Virus record (IMG/VR): IMGVR_UViG_3300005732_000028
Coordinates: 1 to 48,457 of that record
DNA length: 48,457 nucleotides
Reading direction: 5' to 3' (one strand)
Source of the DNA: a virus
Of the stretch, positions 15,892-24,057 are shown piece by piece. How positions within the stretch are numbered: the first letter of the stretch is position 1; every line of letters begins with the position of its first letter. Under the pieces are notes generated by a model, which made no database searches, was not told the origin of the DNA, and saw only the letters and a program-made list of their open reading frames with translations. The translations under genes and the position numbers were made by a program.

Positions 15892-16512
15892 ATGGCTATA
15901 AGTTACCCACTTGCTATCCCTACAGCTATCGGTGCTTCAGAGGTTGTTTTTCGCATGATTAACGCTAAGTCTCTGAGTCAGTCACCTTTCACAGGCTCAC
16001 AACAGCAAATTGTATGGCCTAAACAACAATGGGAAGTTGAGTTTAACGTACCTCCTGTCAAACGTGAGGACGGTGCAGAGGCTTGGATTACCTTCTTAGC
16101 AAAGCTTCAGGCAGGTACTACTACCAGTTTCCCAAGTTTCTACTTGAGTGATCCTAATGGCTATCCTATGGGTTCTCAGGCAACTAACTTCACAGTGACT
16201 AAAGTCGATCCTAACACGGTTGACCTCTCTGGGCTGCAAGCTGGTGCATCTAAGGTTTTGGCTATGGGAGACTATATTCGTATTGGTCAGGGGGAATCCT
16301 CTAGGTACCACAAAGTGCTTGACCAAGTGGATGCCGATGGTTTGGGAAATGCTCAAGCTAATATCTGGCCATCTAACAATCAAGTGGGTCCGGTACAAGG
16401 TTCACTCCAAGATGCTTATGGCGTATTTATTATGACGCAAAACATGCCGGAGTTTTCTATTAACGATATCTCTAGTTATGGCATTAGTTTTAGCGCTAGG
16501 AGTTTGGTATGA
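15892..16512 (+). CDS. Distal tail-like minor tail protein
   Basis: ATG 15892 is preferred over 15877 because AAAGGAG lies between them. The 206-residue protein starts MAISYPLAIPTAIG and contains IVWPKQQWEVEFNVPPVKRE and PSFYLSDPNGYPMG. This resembles a family of short proteins encoded between tape measure and hub genes in siphoviruses of proteobacteria. It probably forms the ring at the distal end of the tail. It overlaps the next gene by 4 bases. Confidence 0.55.
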   Translation: MAISYPLAIPTAIGASEVVFRMINAKSLSQSPFTGSQQQIVWPKQQWEVEFNVPPVKREDGAEAWITFLAKLQAGTTTSFPSFYLSDPNGYPMGSQATNFTVTKVDPNTVDLSGLQAGASKVLAMGDYIRIGQGESSRYHKVLDQVDADGLGNAQANIWPSNNQVGPVQGSLQDAYGVFIMTQNMPEFSINDISSYGISFSARSLV

Positions 16513-17156
16513 GTCGTGATATCCCCCCTCAGTTAGTCCCTCTTATGGCTGCTGATGTTGTTTACCCGTTCTTTACCGTCACCTTTGAGTTTCAATCTGA
16601 GACAATAAACTTTTGGACTGGCTTTGGCCAATTGGTTGTTAATGGGGTAACCTACATTGGTTCTGCGGATTTGATGAAGATTGCGGATATTGAAGAGACT
16701 ACTGAACTTGCTGTACGTGGTGCAACTCTTACCTTATCAGGTCTGGACTCGAGTCTAGTATCTCTGGCACTACAAGAGCCTTACCAAGGCAGGCCCTGTA
16801 CGATCAACTTTGGTTGCTATAGTAACCTCTCTGGGGTTGGGTCTCTACTGAAAGAGGATGTTGTTACTGAAAGCTTTATCCTGCTTGAACAAGGTGGCCA
16901 GATCGACCTAGAGGGTGACATTGCGCTTACTGAAGTCTTCTCAGGGTATATGGATACTATGGACGTAACAGAGGGCGCTGCAACCAGCACAATCGCCATG
17001 TCTGTAGTTAACAAACTGGTGGACCTTGAGCGATCTCGTGTCTTTAGGTACAATGCCGGAACTCAATTGGATGTAGACCCTACTGACATAGGTTTCTCTT
17101 GGGTTGAGTCTATGGCTGATAAGTCGGTATACTGGGGAACCAATGCGGCTGTGTAA
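16509..17156 (+). CDS. Minor tail protein, DUF2163-like
   Basis: A 215-residue beta-rich protein starting by ATGA overlap. The pattern IPPQLVPLMAADVVYPFFTV at the start, then ATLTLSGLDSSLVSLALQE and a repeated beta domain with VFSGYMDTMDV, resembles DUF2163-type tail proteins that sit at the baseplate or hub of siphoviruses and of the Rhodobacter gene transfer agent. The product would link the distal ring to the tip protein. The family resemblance is by eye. Confidence 0.6.
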   Translation: MSRDIPPQLVPLMAADVVYPFFTVTFEFQSETINFWTGFGQLVVNGVTYIGSADLMKIADIEETTELAVRGATLTLSGLDSSLVSLALQEPYQGRPCTINFGCYSNLSGVGSLLKEDVVTESFILLEQGGQIDLEGDIALTEVFSGYMDTMDVTEGAATSTIAMSVVNKLVDLERSRVFRYNAGTQLDVDPTDIGFSWVESMADKSVYWGTNAAV

Positions 17157-17169
17157 GGAGTAATAGAAA

Positions 17170-17652
17170 ATGAAGTTTCAACAAGAGTTTATCGCCAATT
17201 CTAGCCAAGCTGAGAAGGACGTGATATTCAGAAGTCATTGGGACGAGATTGCACTAAATAAAACAGACATTGCACTTAACCCAGACTATGAGCGTTACGA
17301 ACAATTAGAGACTGCTGGAATACTCAAGATCTTTACTGCTAGAGAGAACGTATGCAAACACACCAATAGGACTGTTGTTGCTGGATATTTCGTCTGTTTC
17401 GTCATGCCACACTTGCACTACAAAGATCACCTATTCGCAACAAACGATATCCTCTATTTGAAACCCGAATATAGACAAGGGTTTACTGCCTTAGGTCTCA
17501 TTCGCTTTGCTGAAAAGTGTCTAGCAGAGGATGGGGTTTCGGTAGTACAAATCAACACTAAAGCTCATAAGTCTTTTGATCCTCTTTTGGAGAGAATGGG
17601 CTACACCTTAAATGATAGGGTATATGGGAAACTAATTAAGAAAGGAAACTAA
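17170..17652 (+). CDS. GNAT-like acetyltransferase encoded among tail genes
   Basis: A 160-residue protein with the layout of GNAT enzymes: the strand ending VVAGYFVCFVMPHLHYKDHL, then NDILYLKPEYRQGFTALGLI (the acetyl-CoA loop region, here RQGFTAL in place of the common Q/RxxGxG/A), the helix RFAEKCLAEDGVSVVQINT and a last LLERMGYTLNDRVYGKLI. It could acetylate a virion or host protein, but the substrate is unknown. Similar proteins occur in tail clusters of other marine phages. SD AAGGAG precedes the ATG, and the next gene starts one base after its stop. Confidence 0.65.
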   Translation: MKFQQEFIANSSQAEKDVIFRSHWDEIALNKTDIALNPDYERYEQLETAGILKIFTARENVCKHTNRTVVAGYFVCFVMPHLHYKDHLFATNDILYLKPEYRQGFTALGLIRFAEKCLAEDGVSVVQINTKAHKSFDPLLERMGYTLNDRVYGKLIKKGN

Positions 17653-17653
17653 T

Positions 17654-20600
17654 ATGGCTGTATCTGCTATTGTCGCGGCGATTTCTACAGCTTCGGCTAC
17701 TCTCGCTGGCGGCGTTGCAGCACTTACCTTCTCTTTCGGTCTAACAGGTATCGCAGGGATTGCCTCTCACTTCCTGATTACTACTGCACTAGGGGCTGCA
17801 CTAAGCGCTCTTGCTCCTAAGGCTTCTGCTGGTGGTATCGGTGGTTACGCTGTTAATGCCGTGGGTTCTGACCTTGATCGACAGGTTGTTTATGGCCAAA
17901 CTCGTACTGGCTCTGCGGTTATCTACTCAGATACCTTTGGGTCTTCTAACGTAGAACTAGAACAAGTTCACGTATTTACTGGCCACCCTATTGAGGAATT
18001 TGTAGAGTGGTATATTGACGGTAACCGTGTGACCGATCTGGACCCAGCTACGGGCAATGTTAAGGAGGTTGAACTACAAGATGGTACCCTAAGTACCCTG
18101 TACAACAACTACGCCTTTATCAAGGACCCACGTCTTGGCCACGAGACTACCCCAGCCTTCCCCAAGCTTATCGCTAGGTATGATAGCTTTGAGAATCCTG
18201 AGGACTACTGGAATGACAAGTGTACTCTTACGGGCTGTGCTGCTGTTAATTTTGTTGCTGTCTGGAACACTTCGACAAATATCTGGCCTAATGGACTCCC
18301 TAATCTAGAGGCTGTCATTAAGGGTAAGAAGGTACTAGACCCACGTACTGGACTCGTGGAGTGGTCTGATAATGCCGCTCTCTGTATTGCGGACTTCTTA
18401 ACTGCTGATTATGGACTAGATGAGGACCCAGCTCGGGTTGATTTAGGCATGGTTGCTACTGCGGCTAACGTCTGTGATCAAACCAATACACCCGGTGGTG
18501 AAAAGCGGTACTCCTTCAATGGGGCCTTCATTACCAATGTTACGCCTAATGATTTCCTAGCCTCTGCACTAACGGCAATGGGTGGGTCTCTCTGGTACTC
18601 TCAAGGTAAGTGGCGACTTAAGCCTGCCTATTGGACGGAACCTAGGCTCTCTCTCACTGATGACGATTTGCGAGGGCCTATCGACCTTAACACTCGCCAC
18701 TCTCGTAGGGATAACTTCAACCAAATCAAGGGTACCTATCGGGGTCCAGAGACCTTCTATCAAGTAACTAACTACCCAGCTATTACTAACCACACGGCCA
18801 CTAGTACAGTAGTTCTGCCAACAGCTTTTGTTGTCGGTCAATACTACCAGATTAGGAACCTTGGGGTTACTACCGATTGGAACGCTATTGCAGGTACTGA
18901 AGGGTTTACCTATCAAGTAGGTCAAACAGTACCTTGTGTTAACGTACCAGCGGGTGGCGATGGGGACGCATACACTACCTATGATTTGTTCCTAGATATA
19001 GACGGTGGACAACGTAGCGCTATTGCCCTTGACCTTCCTTTCGTGGACAACCAAGCGCAGGCAAAACGTCTGGCACGTATCGCTCTGGAAAGGAACCGGG
19101 AACAGCTTACAGTCTCGCTTACAACAAACTTAAAATCTATGGAACTTCAGGTCGGGGATAACTTCCAATTTACCCATGAGCGATTTGGTTGGGACCATAA
19201 AACTTTTGAGATTGTCGCATGGGGCTTTGCTATTACCGATGATCTTGAACCTCTTATTAGCATTACCGCACGTGAGGTTTCTGAAGCAGTGTTTGATGAC
19301 AAGGATGACGGAGAGAAATTAGAGAGAAACAATACTCGACTTCCTAACCCCTTTCAATTGGACGCTCCTACGGGTCTGTCCTTTAGCTCTACTGAGGGTA
19401 TTGACACGGATGGTAAAACTGTAAGTGATATCACCTTTGAGTGGACTCATGTAGAACCCTTGTCTGTCACTTATTATGAGCTAGAGTTTCGTAAGAAGGG
19501 CCGGGTACATTGGCAATCCGCTGGACTTATCCGTAACCCAAACCATCTTCTAGATAACGTAAGTTCTAGGGACACTTGGGAATGGCGAGTAAGGGCAACA
19601 AATGCCTTAGGGCAGGTCTCTCTTTGGGCCTTGGGTTCTGATGCTGCTGGTAACCCTGATACAACCATACCAGAGGTTCCTACCGCTCTCACAGGGTTAC
19701 CCGGTTACCGGAGTGTTAAGATCACATGGCAAGACCCTACAACTAACGTAGGTGGCACCGTTTGCAGGGACCTAGATCACTCTATTGTTCGCAGGAATGA
19801 TGATCCTAGTAAGGATGTTTTTGTGAGTGGTAACTCGTTTACTGATAATGGGCTGTCCCCTGCTGGCACTTACTCCTATAAGGTAGCTGCTGTAGATAAG
19901 ACAGGTAACCAAGGGGCTTTCACCTCAAGCATTAGTGTCACTGCTCTAGCGGACCCGGCTGATGGTGTCGATGGTATTTCAGTTCTGGTAGTCTATGCGG
20001 ATGACGCAGTAGGTACTAACCAAAGCTTGAACCCTCTGTCTTATGAGTATGTGAACTACTACGAGTACAATACTTCTGATGGGCAACCTGCTTTGCCTTT
20101 GCCCGGTGGTACTACTTTTGTTAAATTCATTGGGGTTGGTCAGAGTATTTTCCCCATTTACGCAGATGACGCACTAGGTAATAACCAAAGCTTTACCCAA
20201 GGCTTGCGCCCTTATGTGAACTTCTTTGAGAGTCCTAATGCTACTGCACCTACTCTGCCACAAGCGGGATTGACTTTTGTTCGTGTGGCTGCTGATGACG
20301 GAAACAATGGATCTGACTCCTACAGCATTTATATCTCGGCTGATGACCAGACAATTACCTATGACTCGAAAGGAGAAGCTAGCCCTACAACACAGACCTT
20401 TAATTTTGAGGCTATCACAAGTAATACAGGTGCTAATACGATTAACTGGACTACGCTGCCTAATGTTAAGTCTGGATCTGGTACAACTTTCACGCTAACT
20501 CAAAATGACTTTGGTACCAAGTACTGGACTGCCACAAAGAAAGTCACGGTAACTGCTACAGTCTCTACCCCTAATGGGAATATTACTGACAAGACTACAG

Positions 20601-21916
20601 TCTATGCCCTTAAGCAAGGTTCTGGTGGAATCACTCCGGTACTTACTAACGAGTCTGTTTCGGTAGCTTCGGACTCGGATGGATCTAATCCTGATTTGTT
20701 GCAAACTGACACTGGGATTTTGGTTTTCGATGGGGATACGCAACTTACGGCAGTGTCTAATAGTCCTGTAGCTGGTCAATTTACGGTCAACGCTATTAAT
20801 TATGTGGGTTGTGCAGGCAATGCCTCTGGTACTGTATCTGGTGGCACCTATACCTTAGGAGACCTTACGGCCTTCACAGATAACGACAAAGGTTATCGGG
20901 ATATCACCCTTAGGGTTCGTCCCTTCGATGGCTCAGGGGATCTGTATATCCAGCGTAGGCAATCCTTTACTAAGGCAAAAGCTGGTAGTACTGGGTCTAG
21001 TGGTGCCAGAGGGCCGGGACGTTGGGATATTGTCCTACCAGTCGGGGTGCCTTTGCCAAACACTGGGTCAGGCAGCTTTAGGGTTTACTGGAACACGTAT
21101 GGACGGACTAATGGTAACGTTGCCCCTGTACAGCCTGTGCTTAATGATCAAGCATGGTACCGGACTAGTACGGGTGAACAAGCGGTAGGTATTTGTACCT
21201 CTGTAAGTTCTAACACAAACCATAGTTGGCAAGAGCAAGATGAGGTAGTTGACGGTAACCTTTTGGTAACTGGGTCTTTGAATGTTATGAATGCTGCTAT
21301 TGGAGGTACTGTACAGAGTAATAACTTTGTTTCAGGACAAGCCGGGTGGCAAATTCGGGATACTGGTGCTGCTGAGTTTAATGGTCCTGTAATCTCTCGG
21401 CAGATCCGATTGGTCTCTAATACGATTACCCTACCCGGCACTCATGTCTTAGCAACAGCGGGTGTACATAACCAAAGGTACTCTCCTGTAGAAACGGGTT
21501 CAGTTATCCCCGGTGCTAATGGTGAGGACTCTGAAGGCTGGTACCGATTTGTTAACCTTGGGGTCCGTCTTGGGGTAGAGGACGTGTGGCAACCTCTGGA
21601 TCAAACTCTTGCTGTTACGGCTGCTATTGTTGACCCTAACTTTGGATCTATCTCGGCTGCAATCGACCCTTACAATACCTTCTGGTCTACACAGATCCAG
21701 TTGGAACAAGGGGCAGCTCGTTGGTTTGGCTATGGTGGTTCTAACCCAGATCCCCATTTTAGTTACCAAGGCGACCCAAGTAACGTTGTGAACCTACCGG
21801 GTGCTACAGATACCTCACAGCGACTTCTCGCAAGGGTCCGTTTCTTTGGCAAGTCCAATGTAAACTTGACTATGACTAATCCGGTGATTAGGGTTTCTGT
21901 TTACAAGATCATCTAA
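17654..21916 (+). CDS. Tail tip/central fibre protein (J-like)
   Basis: The largest gene (1420 residues). The first 60 residues are hydrophobic and glycine/alanine-rich, as in tip attachment proteins. Residues 70-560 form the hub with SAVIYSDTFG and VQLQVGDNFQF-like strands, and contain an inserted module around 380-440 with VVGQYYQIRNLGVTTDWNAI. Two fibronectin type III-like domains follow (about 560-770). Then comes a near-duplicated module (YADDAVGTNQS near 782 and YADDALGNNQS near 837) and beta-rich C-terminal domains likely to touch the receptor. It closes the virion operon and is followed by a hairpin. Host specificity probably resides here and in the fibres. Confidence 0.85.
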   Translation: MAVSAIVAAISTASATLAGGVAALTFSFGLTGIAGIASHFLITTALGAALSALAPKASAGGIGGYAVNAVGSDLDRQVVYGQTRTGSAVIYSDTFGSSNVELEQVHVFTGHPIEEFVEWYIDGNRVTDLDPATGNVKEVELQDGTLSTLYNNYAFIKDPRLGHETTPAFPKLIARYDSFENPEDYWNDKCTLTGCAAVNFVAVWNTSTNIWPNGLPNLEAVIKGKKVLDPRTGLVEWSDNAALCIADFLTADYGLDEDPARVDLGMVATAANVCDQTNTPGGEKRYSFNGAFITNVTPNDFLASALTAMGGSLWYSQGKWRLKPAYWTEPRLSLTDDDLRGPIDLNTRHSRRDNFNQIKGTYRGPETFYQVTNYPAITNHTATSTVVLPTAFVVGQYYQIRNLGVTTDWNAIAGTEGFTYQVGQTVPCVNVPAGGDGDAYTTYDLFLDIDGGQRSAIALDLPFVDNQAQAKRLARIALERNREQLTVSLTTNLKSMELQVGDNFQFTHERFGWDHKTFEIVAWGFAITDDLEPLISITAREVSEAVFDDKDDGEKLERNNTRLPNPFQLDAPTGLSFSSTEGIDTDGKTVSDITFEWTHVEPLSVTYYELEFRKKGRVHWQSAGLIRNPNHLLDNVSSRDTWEWRVRATNALGQVSLWALGSDAAGNPDTTIPEVPTALTGLPGYRSVKITWQDPTTNVGGTVCRDLDHSIVRRNDDPSKDVFVSGNSFTDNGLSPAGTYSYKVAAVDKTGNQGAFTSSISVTALADPADGVDGISVLVVYADDAVGTNQSLNPLSYEYVNYYEYNTSDGQPALPLPGGTTFVKFIGVGQSIFPIYADDALGNNQSFTQGLRPYVNFFESPNATAPTLPQAGLTFVRVAADDGNNGSDSYSIYISADDQTITYDSKGEASPTTQTFNFEAITSNTGANTINWTTLPNVKSGSGTTFTLTQNDFGTKYWTATKKVTVTATVSTPNGNITDKTTVYALKQGSGGITPVLTNESVSVASDSDGSNPDLLQTDTGILVFDGDTQLTAVSNSPVAGQFTVNAINYVGCAGNASGTVSGGTYTLGDLTAFTDNDKGYRDITLRVRPFDGSGDLYIQRRQSFTKAKAGSTGSSGARGPGRWDIVLPVGVPLPNTGSGSFRVYWNTYGRTNGNVAPVQPVLNDQAWYRTSTGEQAVGICTSVSSNTNHSWQEQDEVVDGNLLVTGSLNVMNAAIGGTVQSNNFVSGQAGWQIRDTGAAEFNGPVISRQIRLVSNTITLPGTHVLATAGVHNQRYSPVETGSVIPGANGEDSEGWYRFVNLGVRLGVEDVWQPLDQTLAVTAAIVDPNFGSISAAIDPYNTFWSTQIQLEQGAARWFGYGGSNPDPHFSYQGDPSNVVNLPGATDTSQRLLARVRFFGKSNVNLTMTNPVIRVSVYKII

Positions 21917-21930
21917 TAATGATAACACTG

Positions 21931-21958
21931 GGTATCCCTTGATTCGTCTTGGGGTACC
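21931..21958 (+). promoter_or_regulatory. Hairpin between tail tip and lysis genes
   Basis: An 8-bp stem GGTATCCC (21931-21938) with GGGGTACC (21951-21958). A weak promoter-like pair TTGATT, 17 bp, TACACA overlaps it. No T-run follows. It has the same stem sequence as the hairpin after the tape measure gene. Confidence 0.4.
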
Positions 21959-21981
21959 TCCTACACATGAAAGGATAAACT

Positions 21982-22407
21982 ATGTATTCACTAGGAAGTG
22001 GGTCCTTGTCTCGTCTTATCGGCGTACATCCAGACCTAAGGAAAATTATCCATCGGGCTATCCAAATCACTACTCGGGACTTTACTGTCATTGAGGGCGT
22101 TCGTCCTTACTCTCGGCAAAAGATCCTGTATGCTCGGGGTTCTAGCAAGACCATGAACTCACGTCACCTTGTGTCTAAGCGCACAGGTTTTTGCTATGCA
22201 GCGGATATCGCGCCTTACCCAACTAATGGGGACTATGATCGTGATGGAAAACTCAACATTGAAGATTGGGATGAATACTACCCGATTGCTAGTGCCATGA
22301 AACAGGCAGCTAAAGAGCTTGGGATTCCCTTAGAATGGGGTGGCGATTGGCGATCCTTTAAGGACGGTCCTCATTGGCAGCTTCCTCACGCGCAGTACCC
22401 TAAGTAA
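21982..22407 (+). CDS. Endolysin, M15-family peptidase (VanY/T5-type)
   Basis: A 141-residue zinc peptidase expected to cut peptide bonds in peptidoglycan. Zinc-site pattern: SRH (H62) with D75 (YAADI), and EWGGDW (E118) with GPHWQL (H131). The gap between H62 and D75 is longer than the usual SxHxxGxAxD. Residues 84-95 (DYDRDGKLNIED) read as an EF-hand-like calcium loop, which recalls the calcium-controlled endolysin of phage T5. There is no signal peptide, so a holin is needed. SD AAAGGAT precedes the ATG. It opens the lysis cassette. Confidence 0.85.
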   Translation: MYSLGSGSLSRLIGVHPDLRKIIHRAIQITTRDFTVIEGVRPYSRQKILYARGSSKTMNSRHLVSKRTGFCYAADIAPYPTNGDYDRDGKLNIEDWDEYYPIASAMKQAAKELGIPLEWGGDWRSFKDGPHWQLPHAQYPK

Positions 22408-22604
22408 TGTCAGGGAATGCAGAGGAACTGAAACGACTAAGAGAGCTGGAAACAGAGTACGCAGTGCTAGAAACTAAGGTGCAAGCTTTAGAGAAGAAAC
22501 TAGACACAATTAGCGGTCACTTAAGTAAGGTTCTCTGGTTCTTCGGTGGTGGCCTAATCAGCGCATTTGTTGGTTGGGTTGCTACGGGGGGTCTAATGAA
22601 ATGA
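22407..22604 (+). CDS. XhlA-like membrane-associated lysis protein
   Basis: A 65-residue protein with a charged coiled-coil N-terminal part (EELKRLRELETEYAVLETKV) and one C-terminal transmembrane segment (VLWFFGGGLISAFVGWVA). This is the layout of XhlA-type proteins that help endolysin release. The ATG overlaps the endolysin stop (TAATG) and its stop overlaps the next gene. It may work with the membrane proteins downstream. Confidence 0.65.
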   Translation: MSGNAEELKRLRELETEYAVLETKVQALEKKLDTISGHLSKVLWFFGGGLISAFVGWVATGGLMK

Positions 22605-22870
22605 TGGCACGGGTTAGTAATATGTTGGCAGGCTTCACAGGAGCGCTCGTAGGAGTACTTATGACCGTTCCCTTAGTTACCCCTCATGGAAAGCCTGTAA
22701 CCCCTCTCAGCGTAGAGCCTACGGGCAATTTGGGTATAGCCAGAGCGTTAGAAGAGTCGGGGAAATATCCGATAGTGATCTCAGGAGAATCAACAGGTAC
22801 TTCTGATCTCGCTTGCTGGAAAACTTGTGGGGGTCTCGTATGTTGGGAAGTCGCTCAGGCAACACCTTAG
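22601..22870 (+). CDS. Small membrane protein of the lysis cassette
   Basis: ATG at 22601 overlaps the preceding stop; a second ATG follows directly. The 89-residue protein has one N-terminal hydrophobic segment (MLAGFTGALVGVLMTVPLV) and a soluble rest ending in a cysteine-containing stretch (LACWKTCGGLVCWEVAQ). No family is recognised. The layout would suit an inner-membrane lysis protein such as a holin partner or inner spanin, but the soluble part lacks the coiled coil usual for spanins. Its 3' end overlaps the next gene. Confidence 0.55.
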   Translation: MMARVSNMLAGFTGALVGVLMTVPLVTPHGKPVTPLSVEPTGNLGIARALEESGKYPIVISGESTGTSDLACWKTCGGLVCWEVAQATP

Positions 22871-23163
22871 GGAAGGTAGTCCACAAAACATTTAAAAGGG
22901 AGATTGCTTATGTACTCATTCTGGTACTGTGTTGGCAAATCGCACTCGGGGCAGTCGCAATGGTCCAAGCGATCATCATGCCTATTCTCACGTATACGGC
23001 AGCGGCTATGGGCCTACATTTGTATTTTAGCCCTAATGCTAGGAACACTGGGGGCCTGTACCAAACTCAACCCAGTCAGCGCATTTATTCCGAAACCGGA
23101 CGTAGTAGCGCAAGTCAACTTGGGCAAGAACAATACCTCAACATTGGGCCAGACAACAAATAG
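22840..23163 (+). CDS. Probable holin (two transmembrane segments)
   Basis: ATG 22840 is used; a TTG at 22813 is possible. The 107-residue protein has a basic start (SGNTLGKVVHKTFKREI), two hydrophobic segments (YVLILVLCWQIALGAVAM and AIIMPILTYTAAAMGLHLYF) and a polar C-terminus. This fits a class II holin that would make the membrane lesion for the endolysin. From 22910 it is overlapped in another frame by the spanin gene. The C-terminal codons are thus constrained by two proteins. Confidence 0.5.
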   Translation: MLGSRSGNTLGKVVHKTFKREIAYVLILVLCWQIALGAVAMVQAIIMPILTYTAAAMGLHLYFSPNARNTGGLYQTQPSQRIYSETGRSSASQLGQEQYLNIGPDNK

Positions 23164-23365
23164 TGAGACTGCTATTACGGTCAAAGAATCTGTAGTAAAG
23201 ACTTTAGTCCAAGACACAGGCAAGACAGAGGTAGAGGCTCAAAAAGTTGATACCATTACAATCAATAAAACCCCTACATGGATCTGGTATATTGTAGCGT
23301 TACTAGTGCTACTCCCAAGTCCATTGCAGAGGTTATACAGTAAGATCTACGAGAAACTTTCGTGA
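22910..23365 (+). CDS. Spanin-like lipoprotein (Spanin2-type) nested with the holin gene
   Basis: ATG 22910 follows AAGGGAG. After a positively charged stretch (RIRQRLWAY) there is a hydrophobic segment ending in a lipobox, LGTLGAC (C50). The mature part is polar, and a C-terminal transmembrane segment (WIWYIVALLVLLPSP) follows. A lipoprotein anchor at one end and a membrane anchor at the other fit a unimolecular spanin bridging the two membranes at lysis. Fifty residues before the lipobox cysteine is long, so translation might start later at a non-standard codon. It overlaps the holin gene over 250 bases in a different frame. Confidence 0.65.
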   Translation: MYSFWYCVGKSHSGQSQWSKRSSCLFSRIRQRLWAYICILALMLGTLGACTKLNPVSAFIPKPDVVAQVNLGKNNTSTLGQTTNSETAITVKESVVKTLVQDTGKTEVEAQKVDTITINKTPTWIWYIVALLVLLPSPLQRLYSKIYEKLS

Positions 23366-23370
23366 TCCTT

Positions 23371-23406
23371 AGGCTACCCTTGGTTAATTCCTTGGGTAGC
23401 CTTTTT
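23371..23406 (+). terminator. Rho-independent terminator at the end of the virion/lysis operon
   Basis: A perfect 9-bp stem AGGCTACCC (23371-23379) with GGGTAGCCT (23394-23402) is followed by TTTTT. It lies between the convergent plus- and minus-strand modules. On the minus strand no T-run follows, so it acts mainly on rightward transcripts. Confidence 0.85.
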
Positions 23407-23411
23407 GATTC

Positions 23412-23618
23412 TTAGGTCTGCCAAAGTGGCATAGGTGTCTTACCGTCCAATTGGTGAGCTTCAGCTTCTGTCAAATAATCCACAACACCACTCTTGAATC
23501 CTACTAAGAGCTTGTACCCCTCTGAGTCCAGGTCGATTGACTTACATTTGTGGCCAAGCTTTCTGAGGTGTTGCACATACTTGCTCAGGTCAACCATTCG
23601 GTAAGTGTAGAAAATCAT
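23412..23618 (-). CDS. Hypothetical protein (68 aa)
   Basis: The last gene of the leftward module. The 68-residue protein has a helical start (DLSKYVQHLRKLGHKCK) and a SIDLDSEGYKLLVGF beta segment. It overlaps the preceding gene by 4 bases (ATGA). No family is recognised. It may belong with the 120-residue neighbour as one small operon behind the terminator at 24019-24051. Confidence 0.6.
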   Translation of the reverse strand: MIFYTYRMVDLSKYVQHLRKLGHKCKSIDLDSEGYKLLVGFKSGVVDYLTEAEAHQLDGKTPMPLWQT

Positions 23619-23977
23619 TCTGTGTCCTCACCATAGAACCTAAAGCACCAAATAGATTCCTCCCGTCTTAGGTCCCCTTTACGAAGGTCTTCAAACATAG
23701 AGGGTCTGTAACCACTAAGGATATAATCCTCTAAGTATTGAGAGTCCTCGTGTATCCAGTAGCCAAAGTAGCTAGTGCGAAGGGTCTTAGGATCACAGTA
23801 GCCAAACCTGTGCCAAAGGTATTCCTTAATCTCTACCTCTGCGGCAGCGCTACTTATGACACTTCGGGGGCCATAGGCTGCAAGGGTCTCAGGTCTTTTG
23901 TAATAGCTGTACACAGTGTCTCCGTGAGATAACATCTTATTGTGGTAAGGTCCGCCAAGTGCTCGTGCCGTATTCAT
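23615..23977 (-). CDS. Hypothetical protein (120 aa)
   Basis: A 120-residue protein rich in tyrosine, tryptophan and arginine (for example EIKEYLWHRFGYCDPKT and FGYWIHEDSQYLEDYI). No family is recognised. GGGAG lies upstream of the ATG. It is separated from the next upstream gene by a strong terminator, so it needs its own promoter or readthrough; only a -10-like TATAGA was seen in the gap. Confidence 0.6.
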   Translation of the reverse strand: MNTARALGGPYHNKMLSHGDTVYSYYKRPETLAAYGPRSVISSAAAEVEIKEYLWHRFGYCDPKTLRTSYFGYWIHEDSQYLEDYILSGYRPSMFEDLRKGDLRREESIWCFRFYGEDTE

Positions 23978-24018
23978 CCTGATTCTCCCATATGTCTAAA
24001 GTCTATAGCACAAATAGC

Positions 24019-24051
24019 AAAAGGCCCCAGAGGTGTAAACCCCTAGAGCCT
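24019..24051 (-). terminator. Leftward rho-independent terminator
   Basis: Read leftward, AGGCTCTAGGGG pairs over 12 positions (with G-U pairs) with CCTCTGGGGCCT around a 6-base loop, followed by TTTT. It sits directly after the 139-residue gene and ends the transcript that starts at the 24542 promoter or at RNR. Confidence 0.75.
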
Positions 24052-24057
24052 CATTAA

